NCBI GenBank assembly: GCA_002471275.1
Contig: DKPQ01000017.1
Location: forward strand, 1-64,000
Length of the DNA stretch: 64,000 bases
Direction: 5' to 3'
Source of the DNA: Flammeovirgaceae bacterium UBA7330
Lineage (GTDB): Bacteria > Bacteroidota > Bacteroidia > Cytophagales > Cyclobacteriaceae
Shown here in pieces: positions 35,807 to 45,885 of this stretch (position 1 is the first letter of the stretch; every line of letters begins with the position of its first letter). The notes below the pieces were generated by a model. That model had not been told where the DNA came from. It saw nothing but the letters and a program-made list of their open reading frames with translations, and ran no database searches. The position numbers and the translations under genes are program-made.

Positions 35807-38800
35807 ATGTACAAATTTATACAAAAAAAGTGGGTTAAGGCACTTATTATTATGTCAAGACAAATATTTCTAGCTTGGATAATTACAGCATCATTTGCTG
35901 GAGTGTTGGCTGCCCATAATGTGAAATCTCAAAAATTATTGAGTGAATTCAGAGTCACTTTAAATGAGCAAAATACAAGCTTATTTAAAGTCCTTAATAA
36001 AATTGAAAAGCAAACCAATTTCAAGTTCTCATATCTTGATGGACTCGATCAAAGTGTTAGAGTTTCTGTTGAAGCAAGAAATTCTAATTTATATGAAGTA
36101 TTAGAAACCATTGGTAAAAATGGTAAAGTCGAATTTCTAAGGGTAAACGATATGATTGCTGTCAGCAAGATTGAAACGACTTCTGACGGTATTATCGTTG
36201 CTGATAAAGCTATATTAGAATTAGACATCTCCGGCCAGGTAACAGACGAAAGTGGTAATGGTTTACCCGGAGCCTCGATACTTGTTAAGGGCCAAACTCT
36301 TGGAACAACAACCGATCTTGATGGTAAATACAGTCTTTCCGTACCTGATGATGCTGTCATTGTCGTTTCTTTTGTCGGCTATAGGTCACAAGAAATAGCT
36401 GTAGGCGATCAAAGTGTGATCAATGTTCAACTCGCCGAAGATGCTTCTCAATTAGATGAGATCGTTGTAACAGCTTTTGGTATTGAAAAAGAAAAGAAAG
36501 CTCTGGGTTATTCTGCACAGGAAATTGGACCTAAGGATCTGGAAGGTGCCAGAGACATCAATGTTTCCAGTTATCTCACTGCCAAAGTAGCAGGTGTGCA
36601 GGTATCCAAATCTGCAAGTGGCGTAGGAGGCTCAACTAATGTTGTCATTAGGGGAAATAGTTCAATTAGCGGATCTAATCAACCACTATATGTTGTAGAC
36701 GGAATACCTATCATCAATTTTAGCAATGACAGTCCGAGCGCAGGTCTTGGAGGAAATGGAGACTATGATTTTGGAGATGGGATCGGTGATATTAATCCCT
36801 TAGACGTAGAGTCTATGAGTGTTCTGAAAGGTCCTGCGGCAACTGCCTTATATGGTTCGCGGGGAGCAAATGGTGTAGTATTAATTACTACCAAATCTGG
36901 AAAGGGAAAAAAAGGGATCGGTGTTGAGATAAATTCAAATGTTACCATGGAGAAATTAAACCTGTTCCCTAATTACCAGAACCAATATGGATCCGGATAT
37001 GATGATGAGGGTGTTGCAAGTTTTTGGAACGAGGAAGTAGATGGTGTACTATATCCATTTCCTGATAATGGTAATCTTGATAGTTGGGGTGGACCATTGG
37101 ATGGCAGTATTAAAATCATTGATAGGTTCCTTATGCCTGATGAAGAGGGGTTACCATACAGAACGATGGATTATGTAGCACAACCTAAAAACAATGTAAG
37201 GGACTTTTTTGAGACCGGGATTACAATTTCAAATACTGTCGCTGTAACAGGGTCCAATGATGCTGGTTCAATGCGTATCTCAGTAGGTAATTCTTCGACG
37301 TCCGGAATAATTCCTAATCATGAAATCAAAAAGAAATCAGTTTCTTTTCGAGGATCATTAAAAGTGAATAAGATGATTTCTGTCGAGGGTAAGGTTAATT
37401 ACCTAAGAACTGAAGGTGATCAAAGACCTGCAACAGGATACTCACAATATAATCCTATGTGGAATTTTGCGATTATGTCAAGATTCACTCCTCTTGACTA
37501 TGTAAAAAGATACTATGAGGAAACCAAGAGTTACAACAGACCTCCAGGTATGAATTACAGCCCATGGTATATTGTAAATGAAATTAAAAATAATGATGTC
37601 AGGGATAGATTTGTCGGGTATACATCAGCAAACGTTCAATTCACTGACTGGTTATCTCTTAACGGAAGAATTGGTCTAGATTTTTATGCGGATTCCAGAT
37701 TCCAAAGTTGGAAAAAGGGCGCCAGGGGAAATGATCAGCGTAATGGTAGGATGATTGAGAGTATGGGTAACCACAGGGAGCTAAATGCTGACCTGATATT
37801 AACTGCTAATAAAGATCTTTCGTCCGACTTCAATTTGACTGCTTCTCTCGGTACAAGCTTGTGGAACAGATTTTATGAAAGCAGAACCTGGGATGCCAGA
37901 GAAGCTAAAATTGATGAGGTCTATCATATATCAAATTATTTGGATATTAGGCCATCAGCCAGTCAGGCGGAGAATGAAATACAATCAGTATTTTTGACTG
38001 CTCAGCTGGGATATAGAAATTATTTATTTCTTGATATCACTGGAAGAAACGATTGGTCTTCGACATTGGGAATTAATAATCAATCATTCTTCTATCCATC
38101 AATAAGCACAAGTTTTGTATTTACTGATGCTTTTAATATGTCACAAGATATATTAAGTTTTGGTAAGGTACGACTATCCTGGGCTCAGGTGGGAGCATCG
38201 GCTCAACCATTTCTAACAACATCGGGGTATGCTTTCAGTAACGAAAGCTACAATGGTCAGCCGTATGCATCGAAAAGCAGTCAAATCCCTTTGTTTGATC
38301 TGAAGAATGAGTTGACTACCTCATGGGAAGTTGGTACAGATTTAAGGTTCTTTCAGAATAGGGTTGGTGTTGATATAACCTACTACAACTCAAGCACAAG
38401 TAATCAAATTTTGGAGCTCCCAATATCAGACGCTTCAGGGTATCGAACTCAAGTGATCAATGCAGGTGAAATTCAAAATCAAGGTATTGAAATAACCCTT
38501 AATCTTACACCTGTAAAAACTAAAAACTTTCAATGGGGCATTGATGCCAATTTCGCATCAAATAACTCAAAGGTAGTTGAGCTGGACGGTGTTATACAGA
38601 CTTATAAGATTCTGGATACAAATGATGATAGTTGGTCGAATGATGTTCATGCCGAAGTAGGTGCCCCTTATGGAAATATAATAGGGTATAAGTATCTGAG
38701 AAATGACGAGGGTCGTAAAATCGTTTCTTCCGGAGGAGAGTACCAAAGAGAAAGCGAAGTATCGGTCTTAGGTAACATTACTCCTGACTGGATTGGGGGA

Positions 38801-39358
38801 TTAAACAATACTTTTTCCTATAGGGGCTTGAGTTTAAATGTTCTTCTTGATTTTGTTCAGGGAGGGGATTTCACTTCGCATACCAAACGTTGGATGACGC
38901 AAAAGGGAACGGGTGCCTGGACAGTTGAAGGTAGAAGACCAAAACCTGTTGATGAAAACGGAAATCAATTACCATATGTTGGAGTCTTGGACGGAGTTGT
39001 AGATAATGGTGATGGTACCTATTCAGAAAATACACAGGCTGTACCAGGACAAAAATACTGGGCTTCAAGGGCCTGGAGTGGTATAGGAGAGGAATTTGTG
39101 ATCGATGGAAGCTATATTTCCCTCAGAGAAGTAATATTGGGATACTCTTTTCCTCGTTCAATAATTAGTAAGACACCTTTCACAACACTAACCTTATCCG
39201 TTATTGGTCGAAATCTAGCTTATTTGTTAGAACACACTTCAGATTACGGAATTGCTCCGGAATCAGCCCCAAATACTTCGGGTGGCGCTTCTGGTGTTGA
39301 GGCACTTGCTGTCCCTTCAACCAGATCATTTGGTATCAATCTTAAGTTGGGATTCTAA
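35807..39358 (+). CDS. SusC/RagA family TonB-linked outer membrane protein with STN domain (locus 2)
   Basis: This 1183-residue protein has a signal peptide (about 1-37). An STN domain follows (about 45-120, LNEQNTSLFKVLNKIEKQT), then a carboxypeptidase-regulatory-like domain (about 142-225, GQVTDESGNGLPGASILVKG), the SusC plug (LYVVDGIPIINFS, SVLKGPAATALYGSRGANG) and the barrel. It imports an oligosaccharide together with the SusD encoded 11 bp downstream and signals to FecR through the STN domain. The length and domain order are normal. The substrate is not indicated. Confidence 0.95.
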   Translation: MYKFIQKKWVKALIIMSRQIFLAWIITASFAGVLAAHNVKSQKLLSEFRVTLNEQNTSLFKVLNKIEKQTNFKFSYLDGLDQSVRVSVEARNSNLYEVLETIGKNGKVEFLRVNDMIAVSKIETTSDGIIVADKAILELDISGQVTDESGNGLPGASILVKGQTLGTTTDLDGKYSLSVPDDAVIVVSFVGYRSQEIAVGDQSVINVQLAEDASQLDEIVVTAFGIEKEKKALGYSAQEIGPKDLEGARDINVSSYLTAKVAGVQVSKSASGVGGSTNVVIRGNSSISGSNQPLYVVDGIPIINFSNDSPSAGLGGNGDYDFGDGIGDINPLDVESMSVLKGPAATALYGSRGANGVVLITTKSGKGKKGIGVEINSNVTMEKLNLFPNYQNQYGSGYDDEGVASFWNEEVDGVLYPFPDNGNLDSWGGPLDGSIKIIDRFLMPDEEGLPYRTMDYVAQPKNNVRDFFETGITISNTVAVTGSNDAGSMRISVGNSSTSGIIPNHEIKKKSVSFRGSLKVNKMISVEGKVNYLRTEGDQRPATGYSQYNPMWNFAIMSRFTPLDYVKRYYEETKSYNRPPGMNYSPWYIVNEIKNNDVRDRFVGYTSANVQFTDWLSLNGRIGLDFYADSRFQSWKKGARGNDQRNGRMIESMGNHRELNADLILTANKDLSSDFNLTASLGTSLWNRFYESRTWDAREAKIDEVYHISNYLDIRPSASQAENEIQSVFLTAQLGYRNYLFLDITGRNDWSSTLGINNQSFFYPSISTSFVFTDAFNMSQDILSFGKVRLSWAQVGASAQPFLTTSGYAFSNESYNGQPYASKSSQIPLFDLKNELTTSWEVGTDLRFFQNRVGVDITYYNSSTSNQILELPISDASGYRTQVINAGEIQNQGIEITLNLTPVKTKNFQWGIDANFASNNSKVVELDGVIQTYKILDTNDDSWSNDVHAEVGAPYGNIIGYKYLRNDEGRKIVSSGGEYQRESEVSVLGNITPDWIGGLNNTFSYRGLSLNVLLDFVQGGDFTSHTKRWMTQKGTGAWTVEGRRPKPVDENGNQLPYVGVLDGVVDNGDGTYSENTQAVPGQKYWASRAWSGIGEEFVIDGSYISLREVILGYSFPRSIISKTPFTTLTLSVIGRNLAYLLEHTSDYGIAPESAPNTSGGASGVEALAVPSTRSFGINLKLGF

Positions 39359-39369
39359 ACCATTGAGTT

Positions 39370-41085
39370 ATGAAATTGAAAAGAATATTAATAATACTTA
39401 GCCTGTCATTATTCATCATCACATCGTGCACTGATGATTTTGAAGGCATGAATACGCCAAACAATTTGATTACTTCAGATGTAATCAATGTTAACTATTT
39501 GTTTACCAATGTACTTGCCAGATCTATAGTACATAACATGGAGAGTGGAATGGGTACTACTGGGAACTATAGTGGGATGTCTTACTCCGGAGCTAATTCA
39601 CCGTTTGCATCCGGGGATAACAATCAAGTTTGGAGTAGTACTTATGGTGAATATGCCAGAAATCTTAACGATATCATCAATCTGATCAATAATAGTGATG
39701 ATTCTGAGGAAATGGTCAATAAGAAGGCTGCAGCCAGAATCTTTAGGGTATGGGTCTTTGCAAGGGCTACTGACTGGTACGGTAACATTCCTTACTTCGA
39801 GTCCTCGTTACCTATTGATCAGGCAGTTTCAACTCCTAAATATGATGATCAAAGAGACATCTATATAGATTTCTTCAAGGAGTTAAGAGAAGCTGTGGCT
39901 GAAATTGACGTTAGTAAACCAACTTATGGTGCCGCTGATGTTCTATACGGAGGTGATATGAGTAAGTGGATTAAATTGGGTAATTCATTGCGACTGCGAT
40001 TAGCTCTGAGAATACGCTATGCTGATGAAAATTTAGCAGCTTCTGAGATGGCAGATCTGGTTGAAGCTGACTTAATCACTTCAAGAGAACATGATGCCAA
40101 ATTGTATACAACAAGGAGGTTTACAAGTCAACTAAACCCTCAGTTTTCAGCTTTACAAGAAACCCAGAGTAATCTTTCAAAAAGACAACCTTCCAAAACC
40201 TTTATTGATATTTTGAAGGATTCAAATGACCCTAGATTAAAGGTTTATGCTGATACAGCAATGGCTTCATTTCCGGGAACGCCCGGCTATGAAACAGTTC
40301 CATTTTTTGGATATCGAGGAACCCCGCTGTTAGGTGCTGCTCCAGTACAACAGAAGTATCCCTATGGAGATCAAACTACATCCAGATGGTCAGATTTCTT
40401 GTATACGCCTACTCAGGAACTACCTATTTTTAATGCCTCTGAAACATATTTTGCATTAGCAGAAGCAGCTTTAGTAGGACTAAAAGGTAACAGCGCACAG
40501 GCACAGGGCTATTTTGAGCAAGGTGTAAGCTTAGCTATGGAGAGAACGCTGGAAACTTACGAGTCGGGGAAAACAGAAATTCCTGAAGTAGAGGCATTAT
40601 TTCTGGCAAAAGAGGCAGGTGAGAGTGATGCGGAATTTGCTGCAAGACTAGCCCTACACATCGAGAGTTATCTAGAGAGTCATAAGATTACACAATCTGA
40701 AATTGATGATTTTATTGCTGATTCACCATCAATTACACTAACAGGAACTACGGAAGAGAAGCTGGAGCAAATCATCAATCAAAAAATGATTGCTCTATAT
40801 CCCCAGGAATCTGAAGGTTGGGCAGAATGGAGAAGGACAGGTTATCCAAGAATACTGATAGGTGATGATAACAGTGCTTTAGAGGGAACTATCCCCCGAA
40901 GGATGCCGTGGCCAACCAGTGAACAGACAATCAATGGAGAGCAATATAGGATCGCTTTACAGGAGATAGGAGGAGAAGGTGCAAACAACCGACTTACAAA
41001 GGTTTGGTGGGATCAAAACCCAAACAGGCCTGTGCATCCTGGTACTGTTGAGTGGATGGAACAGCCCTGGGTGCCTTTTAATTGA
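39370..41085 (+). CDS. SusD/RagB family lipoprotein (locus 2)
   Basis: This 571-residue surface lipoprotein has a lipobox ending at Cys20 (IITSC). The pattern (DDFEGMNTPNN at the mature N-terminus, FRVWVFARATDWYGNIPYFE, ASETYFALAEAALVG, INQKMIALYPQESEGWAEWRRTGYP in two parts) belongs to the SusD-like group with a long helical insertion, different from the classical SusD in loci 1 and 3. It pairs with the SusC just upstream. A terminator follows its stop, separating it from the esterase gene. Confidence 0.93.
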   Translation: MKLKRILIILSLSLFIITSCTDDFEGMNTPNNLITSDVINVNYLFTNVLARSIVHNMESGMGTTGNYSGMSYSGANSPFASGDNNQVWSSTYGEYARNLNDIINLINNSDDSEEMVNKKAAARIFRVWVFARATDWYGNIPYFESSLPIDQAVSTPKYDDQRDIYIDFFKELREAVAEIDVSKPTYGAADVLYGGDMSKWIKLGNSLRLRLALRIRYADENLAASEMADLVEADLITSREHDAKLYTTRRFTSQLNPQFSALQETQSNLSKRQPSKTFIDILKDSNDPRLKVYADTAMASFPGTPGYETVPFFGYRGTPLLGAAPVQQKYPYGDQTTSRWSDFLYTPTQELPIFNASETYFALAEAALVGLKGNSAQAQGYFEQGVSLAMERTLETYESGKTEIPEVEALFLAKEAGESDAEFAARLALHIESYLESHKITQSEIDDFIADSPSITLTGTTEEKLEQIINQKMIALYPQESEGWAEWRRTGYPRILIGDDNSALEGTIPRRMPWPTSEQTINGEQYRIALQEIGGEGANNRLTKVWWDQNPNRPVHPGTVEWMEQPWVPFN

Positions 41086-41101
41086 CATTTCGCTTGATAA
41101 A

Positions 41102-41144
41102 AGCCGGGCTGAGGCATTAAGCTTTATTGGCCCGGCTCTTTCTT
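41102..41144 (+). terminator. Terminator after susD (locus 2)
   Basis: AGCCGGGC (41102-41109) and GCCCGGCT (41130-41137) form a perfect 8-bp stem with a 20-nt loop, followed by CTTTCTT. The T-run is imperfect, so partial read-through into the esterase gene is possible. Confidence 0.65.
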
Positions 41145-41226
41145 CCGGTAATCCACATACCTTCTTCGCAAGGTGTGAGCAAGTTGTCAAATACATTTTA
41201 TCATTTGCAGATTATCACTTGTCATT

Positions 41227-43089
41227 ATGAGTAGATACACAATTGTCTGTCGTTATTACCTATGGTTATACCTCTTGGGTATCCTGGTTGTGGTGTTACC
41301 CTTGCAGGCTCAGCAGGATTACTTCCACGACAGCAGGGTCTTTGGAAGAGAAAAACCCTTCAGGGTGTTTCTACCAAACGATTATGACTCCTCCCAAAAA
41401 AAATATCCGGTCATCTACTATTTCCATGGCAATAAAGGAACTCATGAATTGAACATTTCAGGAGTTGCTGACTTAGTAGCAAAAAATGATGTGATACTGG
41501 TTGCATGGAATGGCAGGTCGGTGGATAATGATATCCGACCGTATAATATTGGAAATCATTCGAATATCAATTATCAGGTTCAGTTTAAAGACTACTTTTT
41601 AGAAATCGTTGAGCATATAGATAGCCATTACCGGACACTTACTGATAGGTCCCACAGGGCTGTGATTGGGCATAGTATGGGAGGTATTATGTCCTTCTTT
41701 TTGGCGGCTAAGTATCCCGATAGAATTGGTACAGCTGTAAATTCAAAAGGATCTCCTGAGTTCTTTATTGGATATCCGGACAACCACACTTTATACAGTG
41801 TCAGGTACTTCTTCAAATACTTACATGGAGTAAATATCCGCTTTCATAATAGCACTTCAGGGGAACTGGTGCACCTGAACAATGAAGTTCATCGGGGAGC
41901 TATCAGGGAAAAGGGGCTAAACTATGAGTATAACGCGTATGAAGGCGGGCATAGCTTGAAATCACATGAATTTGAAGATGCATTTAATTTCGTGATCAAA
42001 TCTTTTAATGAACCTTCTTCAAAGCCGAAAAGATGGCACCATACAGATTTGTATCCTGAATTTGATATTTGGGGGTATGAGGTAAGGAGCAACCTTTCTG
42101 AGCCGGGCTTCATAGAGATGCGAGGGGTCACCAAAGGGGGGATGGAAATTGGAACTAAAAAATGGCAGCCTCTCGGTAGACCCATTCCCGGAGTAACAAT
42201 CAACGTTAAAACTCCATCTATTTATGAGCCAGACACCGAGTATAACTTATTAGATTTCAATCCTGCAAAAGGTACAAATAGCTTATCGAAGGTAAGAAGT
42301 GATTCCTCGGGCAAGATAGTTTTCAGTACAAATCAAGATAACCATCAGATAGGAATTTACAAGAAAGGTGATCCGGGGGAAATTGTATTTCTGAGCCATC
42401 AAGTAAATGATAAGGACATTTTCCTGGATCAGGATAAGACTTCTGATCTGAGACTTCAAGTGTTAAACAGGGGTGGTTCAACCGTGAAAAACCTTGTGGT
42501 ACTACTTTCCACTGAGCATCCCGGAGTCACTATTGAAAATCCTGAAATTATTCTAAAAGAAATAGCATCAGGAGAGGCTATTTGGTTATCGGAAGTATTT
42601 AAAGTGACTGCGTCAAACCCTCCCGTAGAAGATGGTTCACCTTTCAGAATCAGGTTTAACCTTACTTTTTCGACCGCAAATGATCAGTTGTGGCAGGATG
42701 AATTCGATGCTCCTGTTTTTTACGATGTATTGGAATTTGACAACATCGGAATTGATGATGGTGACACAGAAATATTCGGAAGTGGTAACGGAAATAATAT
42801 AGCAGAACCCGGGGAGACTGTCATGTTCTATGAGATAACGGGTATGAGCAAACGGCTGAGGGTCTACTACGATGATCCTTATCTTGACGAGCGACTTTAT
42901 GATGAAATGCAACCCGATAAATGGGGAGATGGATATACACTCTCATCATTAATCAGGGTTTCGGAGGATTGTCCAATCGGCCATCAGATCAGGTTTCTTG
43001 CCAGTTATGAGGTTAAAGACTGGAAATCAATTAAGCGTAATGTCACATGGGGCACTTTCTCTATTACCGTAGGTGGGGAGAATAAATAG
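41227..43089 (+). CDS. Exported esterase (alpha/beta hydrolase, esterase-D-like) with C-terminal beta domains
   Basis: This 620-residue protein has a signal peptide (about 1-28, ending LPLQAQ). Residues about 35-265 form an esterase-type alpha/beta hydrolase: YPVIYYFHGN, the nucleophile elbow GHS150MGG and GGH242SLKSHEFED. The remaining 350 residues are probably two beta-sandwich domains (about 280-420 and 430-620; LRLQVLNRGGSTVKNLVVLL, NNIAEPGETVMFYEITG). Enzymes like this remove acyl groups such as acetyl or feruloyl from polysaccharides. No sorting domain is seen. It opens the downstream part of locus 2, whose next gene starts 34 bp later. Confidence 0.85.
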   Translation: MSRYTIVCRYYLWLYLLGILVVVLPLQAQQDYFHDSRVFGREKPFRVFLPNDYDSSQKKYPVIYYFHGNKGTHELNISGVADLVAKNDVILVAWNGRSVDNDIRPYNIGNHSNINYQVQFKDYFLEIVEHIDSHYRTLTDRSHRAVIGHSMGGIMSFFLAAKYPDRIGTAVNSKGSPEFFIGYPDNHTLYSVRYFFKYLHGVNIRFHNSTSGELVHLNNEVHRGAIREKGLNYEYNAYEGGHSLKSHEFEDAFNFVIKSFNEPSSKPKRWHHTDLYPEFDIWGYEVRSNLSEPGFIEMRGVTKGGMEIGTKKWQPLGRPIPGVTINVKTPSIYEPDTEYNLLDFNPAKGTNSLSKVRSDSSGKIVFSTNQDNHQIGIYKKGDPGEIVFLSHQVNDKDIFLDQDKTSDLRLQVLNRGGSTVKNLVVLLSTEHPGVTIENPEIILKEIASGEAIWLSEVFKVTASNPPVEDGSPFRIRFNLTFSTANDQLWQDEFDAPVFYDVLEFDNIGIDDGDTEIFGSGNGNNIAEPGETVMFYEITGMSKRLRVYYDDPYLDERLYDEMQPDKWGDGYTLSSLIRVSEDCPIGHQIRFLASYEVKDWKSIKRNVTWGTFSITVGGENK

Positions 43090-43123
43090 TATCAATCAAT
43101 AAATCACATATCTCAAACATAGA

Positions 43124-45028
43124 ATGATTAACCTTAATCGTACACTAATTGCTTTGTTTCTTTCGGTATTTGTAATATCCGAATGCTTTTGTTTAAACAA
43201 TGAAGTAGAATCAACCAATGAAATAAATAAACAGGACAGTGAGACTCAAGAAAAAGTGTTCATCCTGCATGCTCCAATTACGGACCTGGAAGAGTTTAGG
43301 AAATTTGTACAGCAAGCTTGTCTGTTAAAGCCCTTCGGAAGTGTTCAGATAAATATCAGCACCCTTGCAGATAAAGGTTCTCATGAAATTCCCGAAGGAA
43401 GAAACTTCTGGTATGAGTATGCCAGTCGGAATCCAACCCCTTACAAGTTTTACCCGGACCCAAAAATTGCGCCTTTCATCCCTGAGGATTTCGTGAAGAA
43501 AAATAGGGAATTACTGTTGGCTAAGGCTAAAATATTGAAGGAGTTTGGGATAGATGCAGCTTTTTGGAGTTATGAACCAAACTTTCTCCCTGATGCTTTT
43601 TTCAACGAATATCCGGAAATCATGGGTCCCCGTGTAGATCATCCAAGAAGAAACAATGAACCTGCTTTTGCTCCTTGCATCAATGTAGCTGAAACCAGGA
43701 AGATGTATGAAAATATGGTAGCTGAACTTCTGGGAAATGTCCCTGAGATCAAGACTTTCTTCTTCAAAACAAATGATGCAGGATCCGGTATTTGTTGGTC
43801 TGACTGGCAATATGTAGGCCCCAATGGCCCCGCTCATTGCAAAGGTAAAAGTATGGGTGAACGGGTGGCACTGTTGATGAATACGTTCCAGGAAGGGGCC
43901 AGAAGATCCGGAAATGAAATCTCCATTTACCTCACCGGATCAATGTTTTCCGATGAAGAGAAAGCAGATATCTATAAACATTTACCTAAAAATTGCTATT
44001 ACCAAAGTCATAATTCGGACAAGGTAAAAGCGGTTTCGAGTCTTGCGGTAAGTCATTTCCCTATAAAAGGAATGCTGGATCCCCTGGATTTTGTCAGAGA
44101 TGTCCATTCAATTGATGACAACGACAATACGATTTTTATAAGTTTCAGGGCTTCGTATGACAGAGGATATGAGCGTCTGGATATTAGTGCAAAGTTTCTG
44201 GAAATGTTTTCAAAGTATTTTACCAAAGGACTTATAAACAATGAAAGCAATGAACTTGAAACGTTAAAACAAATTTGTAGAGCATGGGCAGGTGATAAAG
44301 ATAGTGAAACACTATACAATGGTATCATGGCGCTGGATGAAGCGAATGCATATAAAAAATCAGCCTTGGGGAGGATTTCAGCCATTTACTGGAGTGTTTC
44401 CACCCGTCATGTCACCCGACCGTTAGTTTTTGCACCCGGTCTTTTGTCCAGGGAAGAAGAAGCTTATTTTATGCCCTATGTTTTCAATCCATCTGAGAAT
44501 GAGGCCAGGATGGATTACACAGATATTCATGGTGGTCATTTGACGGTGGAAGAGGGAGTCGTAGATCAATATATATTGAAACTTAAAGAAGCAATCAGAC
44601 TACTTGAAGGGGTAAGTGATGAAGCTCCGGAGAGTAAGTTGATCAATGATCTGGCCAAGGGCTTAAAAATCTACGGTTGCTTCATCAAAAGTGCAGGAAA
44701 TTTTGCGGAAGCCCAGATCATCAGGGAACGAAATAAGTCTAAGGTTGAAATGGGGCCAAACCGTCCTGGTAAAGATGGAGATTGGACTGGGGATCCCGAT
44801 TTACAGCGATTTAACACGGTGATGAGGAAAGAGTTAGACAATACTGTGGAATTAATTTCCTTATTAGAAAATGGAGGTATGAATTTTATCAACCATGCGG
44901 AGACTCCCGAAGCTGAGGATACTTTTTTGCTTGGGCCAGACCTGATAGATCAGCTGAAAGCAAAGCGGAAAATTATGCTTAATCACTGGACAGACATAGA
45001 AAGATATCTGGCCACCCCACTGAAGTAA
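43124..45028 (+). CDS. Exported protein of unknown family, probable TIM-barrel glycosidase-like
   Basis: This 634-residue protein has a signal peptide (about 1-23). I do not recognise the family with certainty. Several segments look like the strands and loops of a (beta/alpha)8 glycosidase: KPFGSVQINIS, ILKEFGIDAAFWSYEPNF, FFFKTNDAGSGICWSDW and EISIYLTGSMFSDEE. The conserved-looking Glu, Asp and Trp residues cluster in those loops. The C-terminal 200 residues are helical. It sits between the esterase and the transglutaminase-like gene with gaps of 34 and 30 bp, so it belongs to the same transcript and probably acts on the same polymer. Confidence 0.6.
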   Translation: MINLNRTLIALFLSVFVISECFCLNNEVESTNEINKQDSETQEKVFILHAPITDLEEFRKFVQQACLLKPFGSVQINISTLADKGSHEIPEGRNFWYEYASRNPTPYKFYPDPKIAPFIPEDFVKKNRELLLAKAKILKEFGIDAAFWSYEPNFLPDAFFNEYPEIMGPRVDHPRRNNEPAFAPCINVAETRKMYENMVAELLGNVPEIKTFFFKTNDAGSGICWSDWQYVGPNGPAHCKGKSMGERVALLMNTFQEGARRSGNEISIYLTGSMFSDEEKADIYKHLPKNCYYQSHNSDKVKAVSSLAVSHFPIKGMLDPLDFVRDVHSIDDNDNTIFISFRASYDRGYERLDISAKFLEMFSKYFTKGLINNESNELETLKQICRAWAGDKDSETLYNGIMALDEANAYKKSALGRISAIYWSVSTRHVTRPLVFAPGLLSREEEAYFMPYVFNPSENEARMDYTDIHGGHLTVEEGVVDQYILKLKEAIRLLEGVSDEAPESKLINDLAKGLKIYGCFIKSAGNFAEAQIIRERNKSKVEMGPNRPGKDGDWTGDPDLQRFNTVMRKELDNTVELISLLENGGMNFINHAETPEAEDTFLLGPDLIDQLKAKRKIMLNHWTDIERYLATPLK

Positions 45029-45058
45029 AAGAAACAGACAGAACCTTAAAATCAAAAA

Positions 45059-45874
45059 ATGAAATCTTTAAAAATTAGCTTATTTGTCCTGGGTGTTTTT
45101 CTGCTATCGCTCAACATGATCGGGTTGTTTAAAACCATGAGAAATCCGGACATCTATACGGAGGAGAATACCTTGAGAAACAGAATTGGCGATGTAACCA
45201 TCAGGTATCCCGAGATCTTAGACATGCTGGAGAGGAAGCCAGGTGAATCAAATGTTGATTTTGCCATAAGGATCAACAAAGTCGTTAATGATGGCTTTAT
45301 GCATTACTGGAAAAAGGAAGGCATTGATAAGTATCATTTAAGAGTTCCGATCTGGGAAAATTACATGCTGTATTTTGCTTCCTATATCAACCCTGTCAGG
45401 TATGAACGTTACGAGTTTAGCGACTATAAGAAAAATCTTGAACGGGGTGCTGGTTTATGTTCTGCCCACTCTATTGTGGTAAAAGGAATTCTCCAGGAAA
45501 ATGGTATGCGAGCAGAGCTGATGGATGTGGGAGGCCGTCATGTGGTCGTTAGAGCTGAGCTAAATGATACTGCCACATACATTCTGGACCCTGATTATGG
45601 CATTGTTGTACCTTATGATACAGCCGAGATTCAGGCAAATCCTGAACTAGTCAGAGAACCCTACAGCAAAATGCATGAATTGTATTATTCTGATGCGGTT
45701 GATCCTTATACGACGGATTTCATTGTTGAGATTTTTGGTAGCTACAAGAAAATGTATGATGTTGATCACTGGTTTGAACACTTTTCTTACAAAGCCATAT
45801 GGATCCTTCCATTTCTTTTAATGATACCATTGGGGATTAGTTTATCAAGGAATAAACAAAAAGTAAAATCTTAG
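45059..45874 (+). CDS. Membrane-anchored transglutaminase-like protein (copy 2)
   Basis: This 271-residue protein matches the protein encoded at 32816 from end to end, almost without gaps. The N-terminal anchor (about 5-24), C-terminal anchor (about 246-264) and triad C134 (RGAGLCSAH), H161 (GGRHVVVRAEL) and D177 (YILDPDYG) are all kept. The first of the two adjacent histidines of copy 1 is Arg here, which singles out H161 as the catalytic candidate. It is packed between the unknown exported protein and the beta-helix protein (gaps of 30 and 11 bp), so it is probably co-transcribed with them. Confidence 0.75.
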   Translation: MKSLKISLFVLGVFLLSLNMIGLFKTMRNPDIYTEENTLRNRIGDVTIRYPEILDMLERKPGESNVDFAIRINKVVNDGFMHYWKKEGIDKYHLRVPIWENYMLYFASYINPVRYERYEFSDYKKNLERGAGLCSAHSIVVKGILQENGMRAELMDVGGRHVVVRAELNDTATYILDPDYGIVVPYDTAEIQANPELVREPYSKMHELYYSDAVDPYTTDFIVEIFGSYKKMYDVDHWFEHFSYKAIWILPFLLMIPLGISLSRNKQKVKS

Positions 45875-45885
45875 TCATTCATCTT

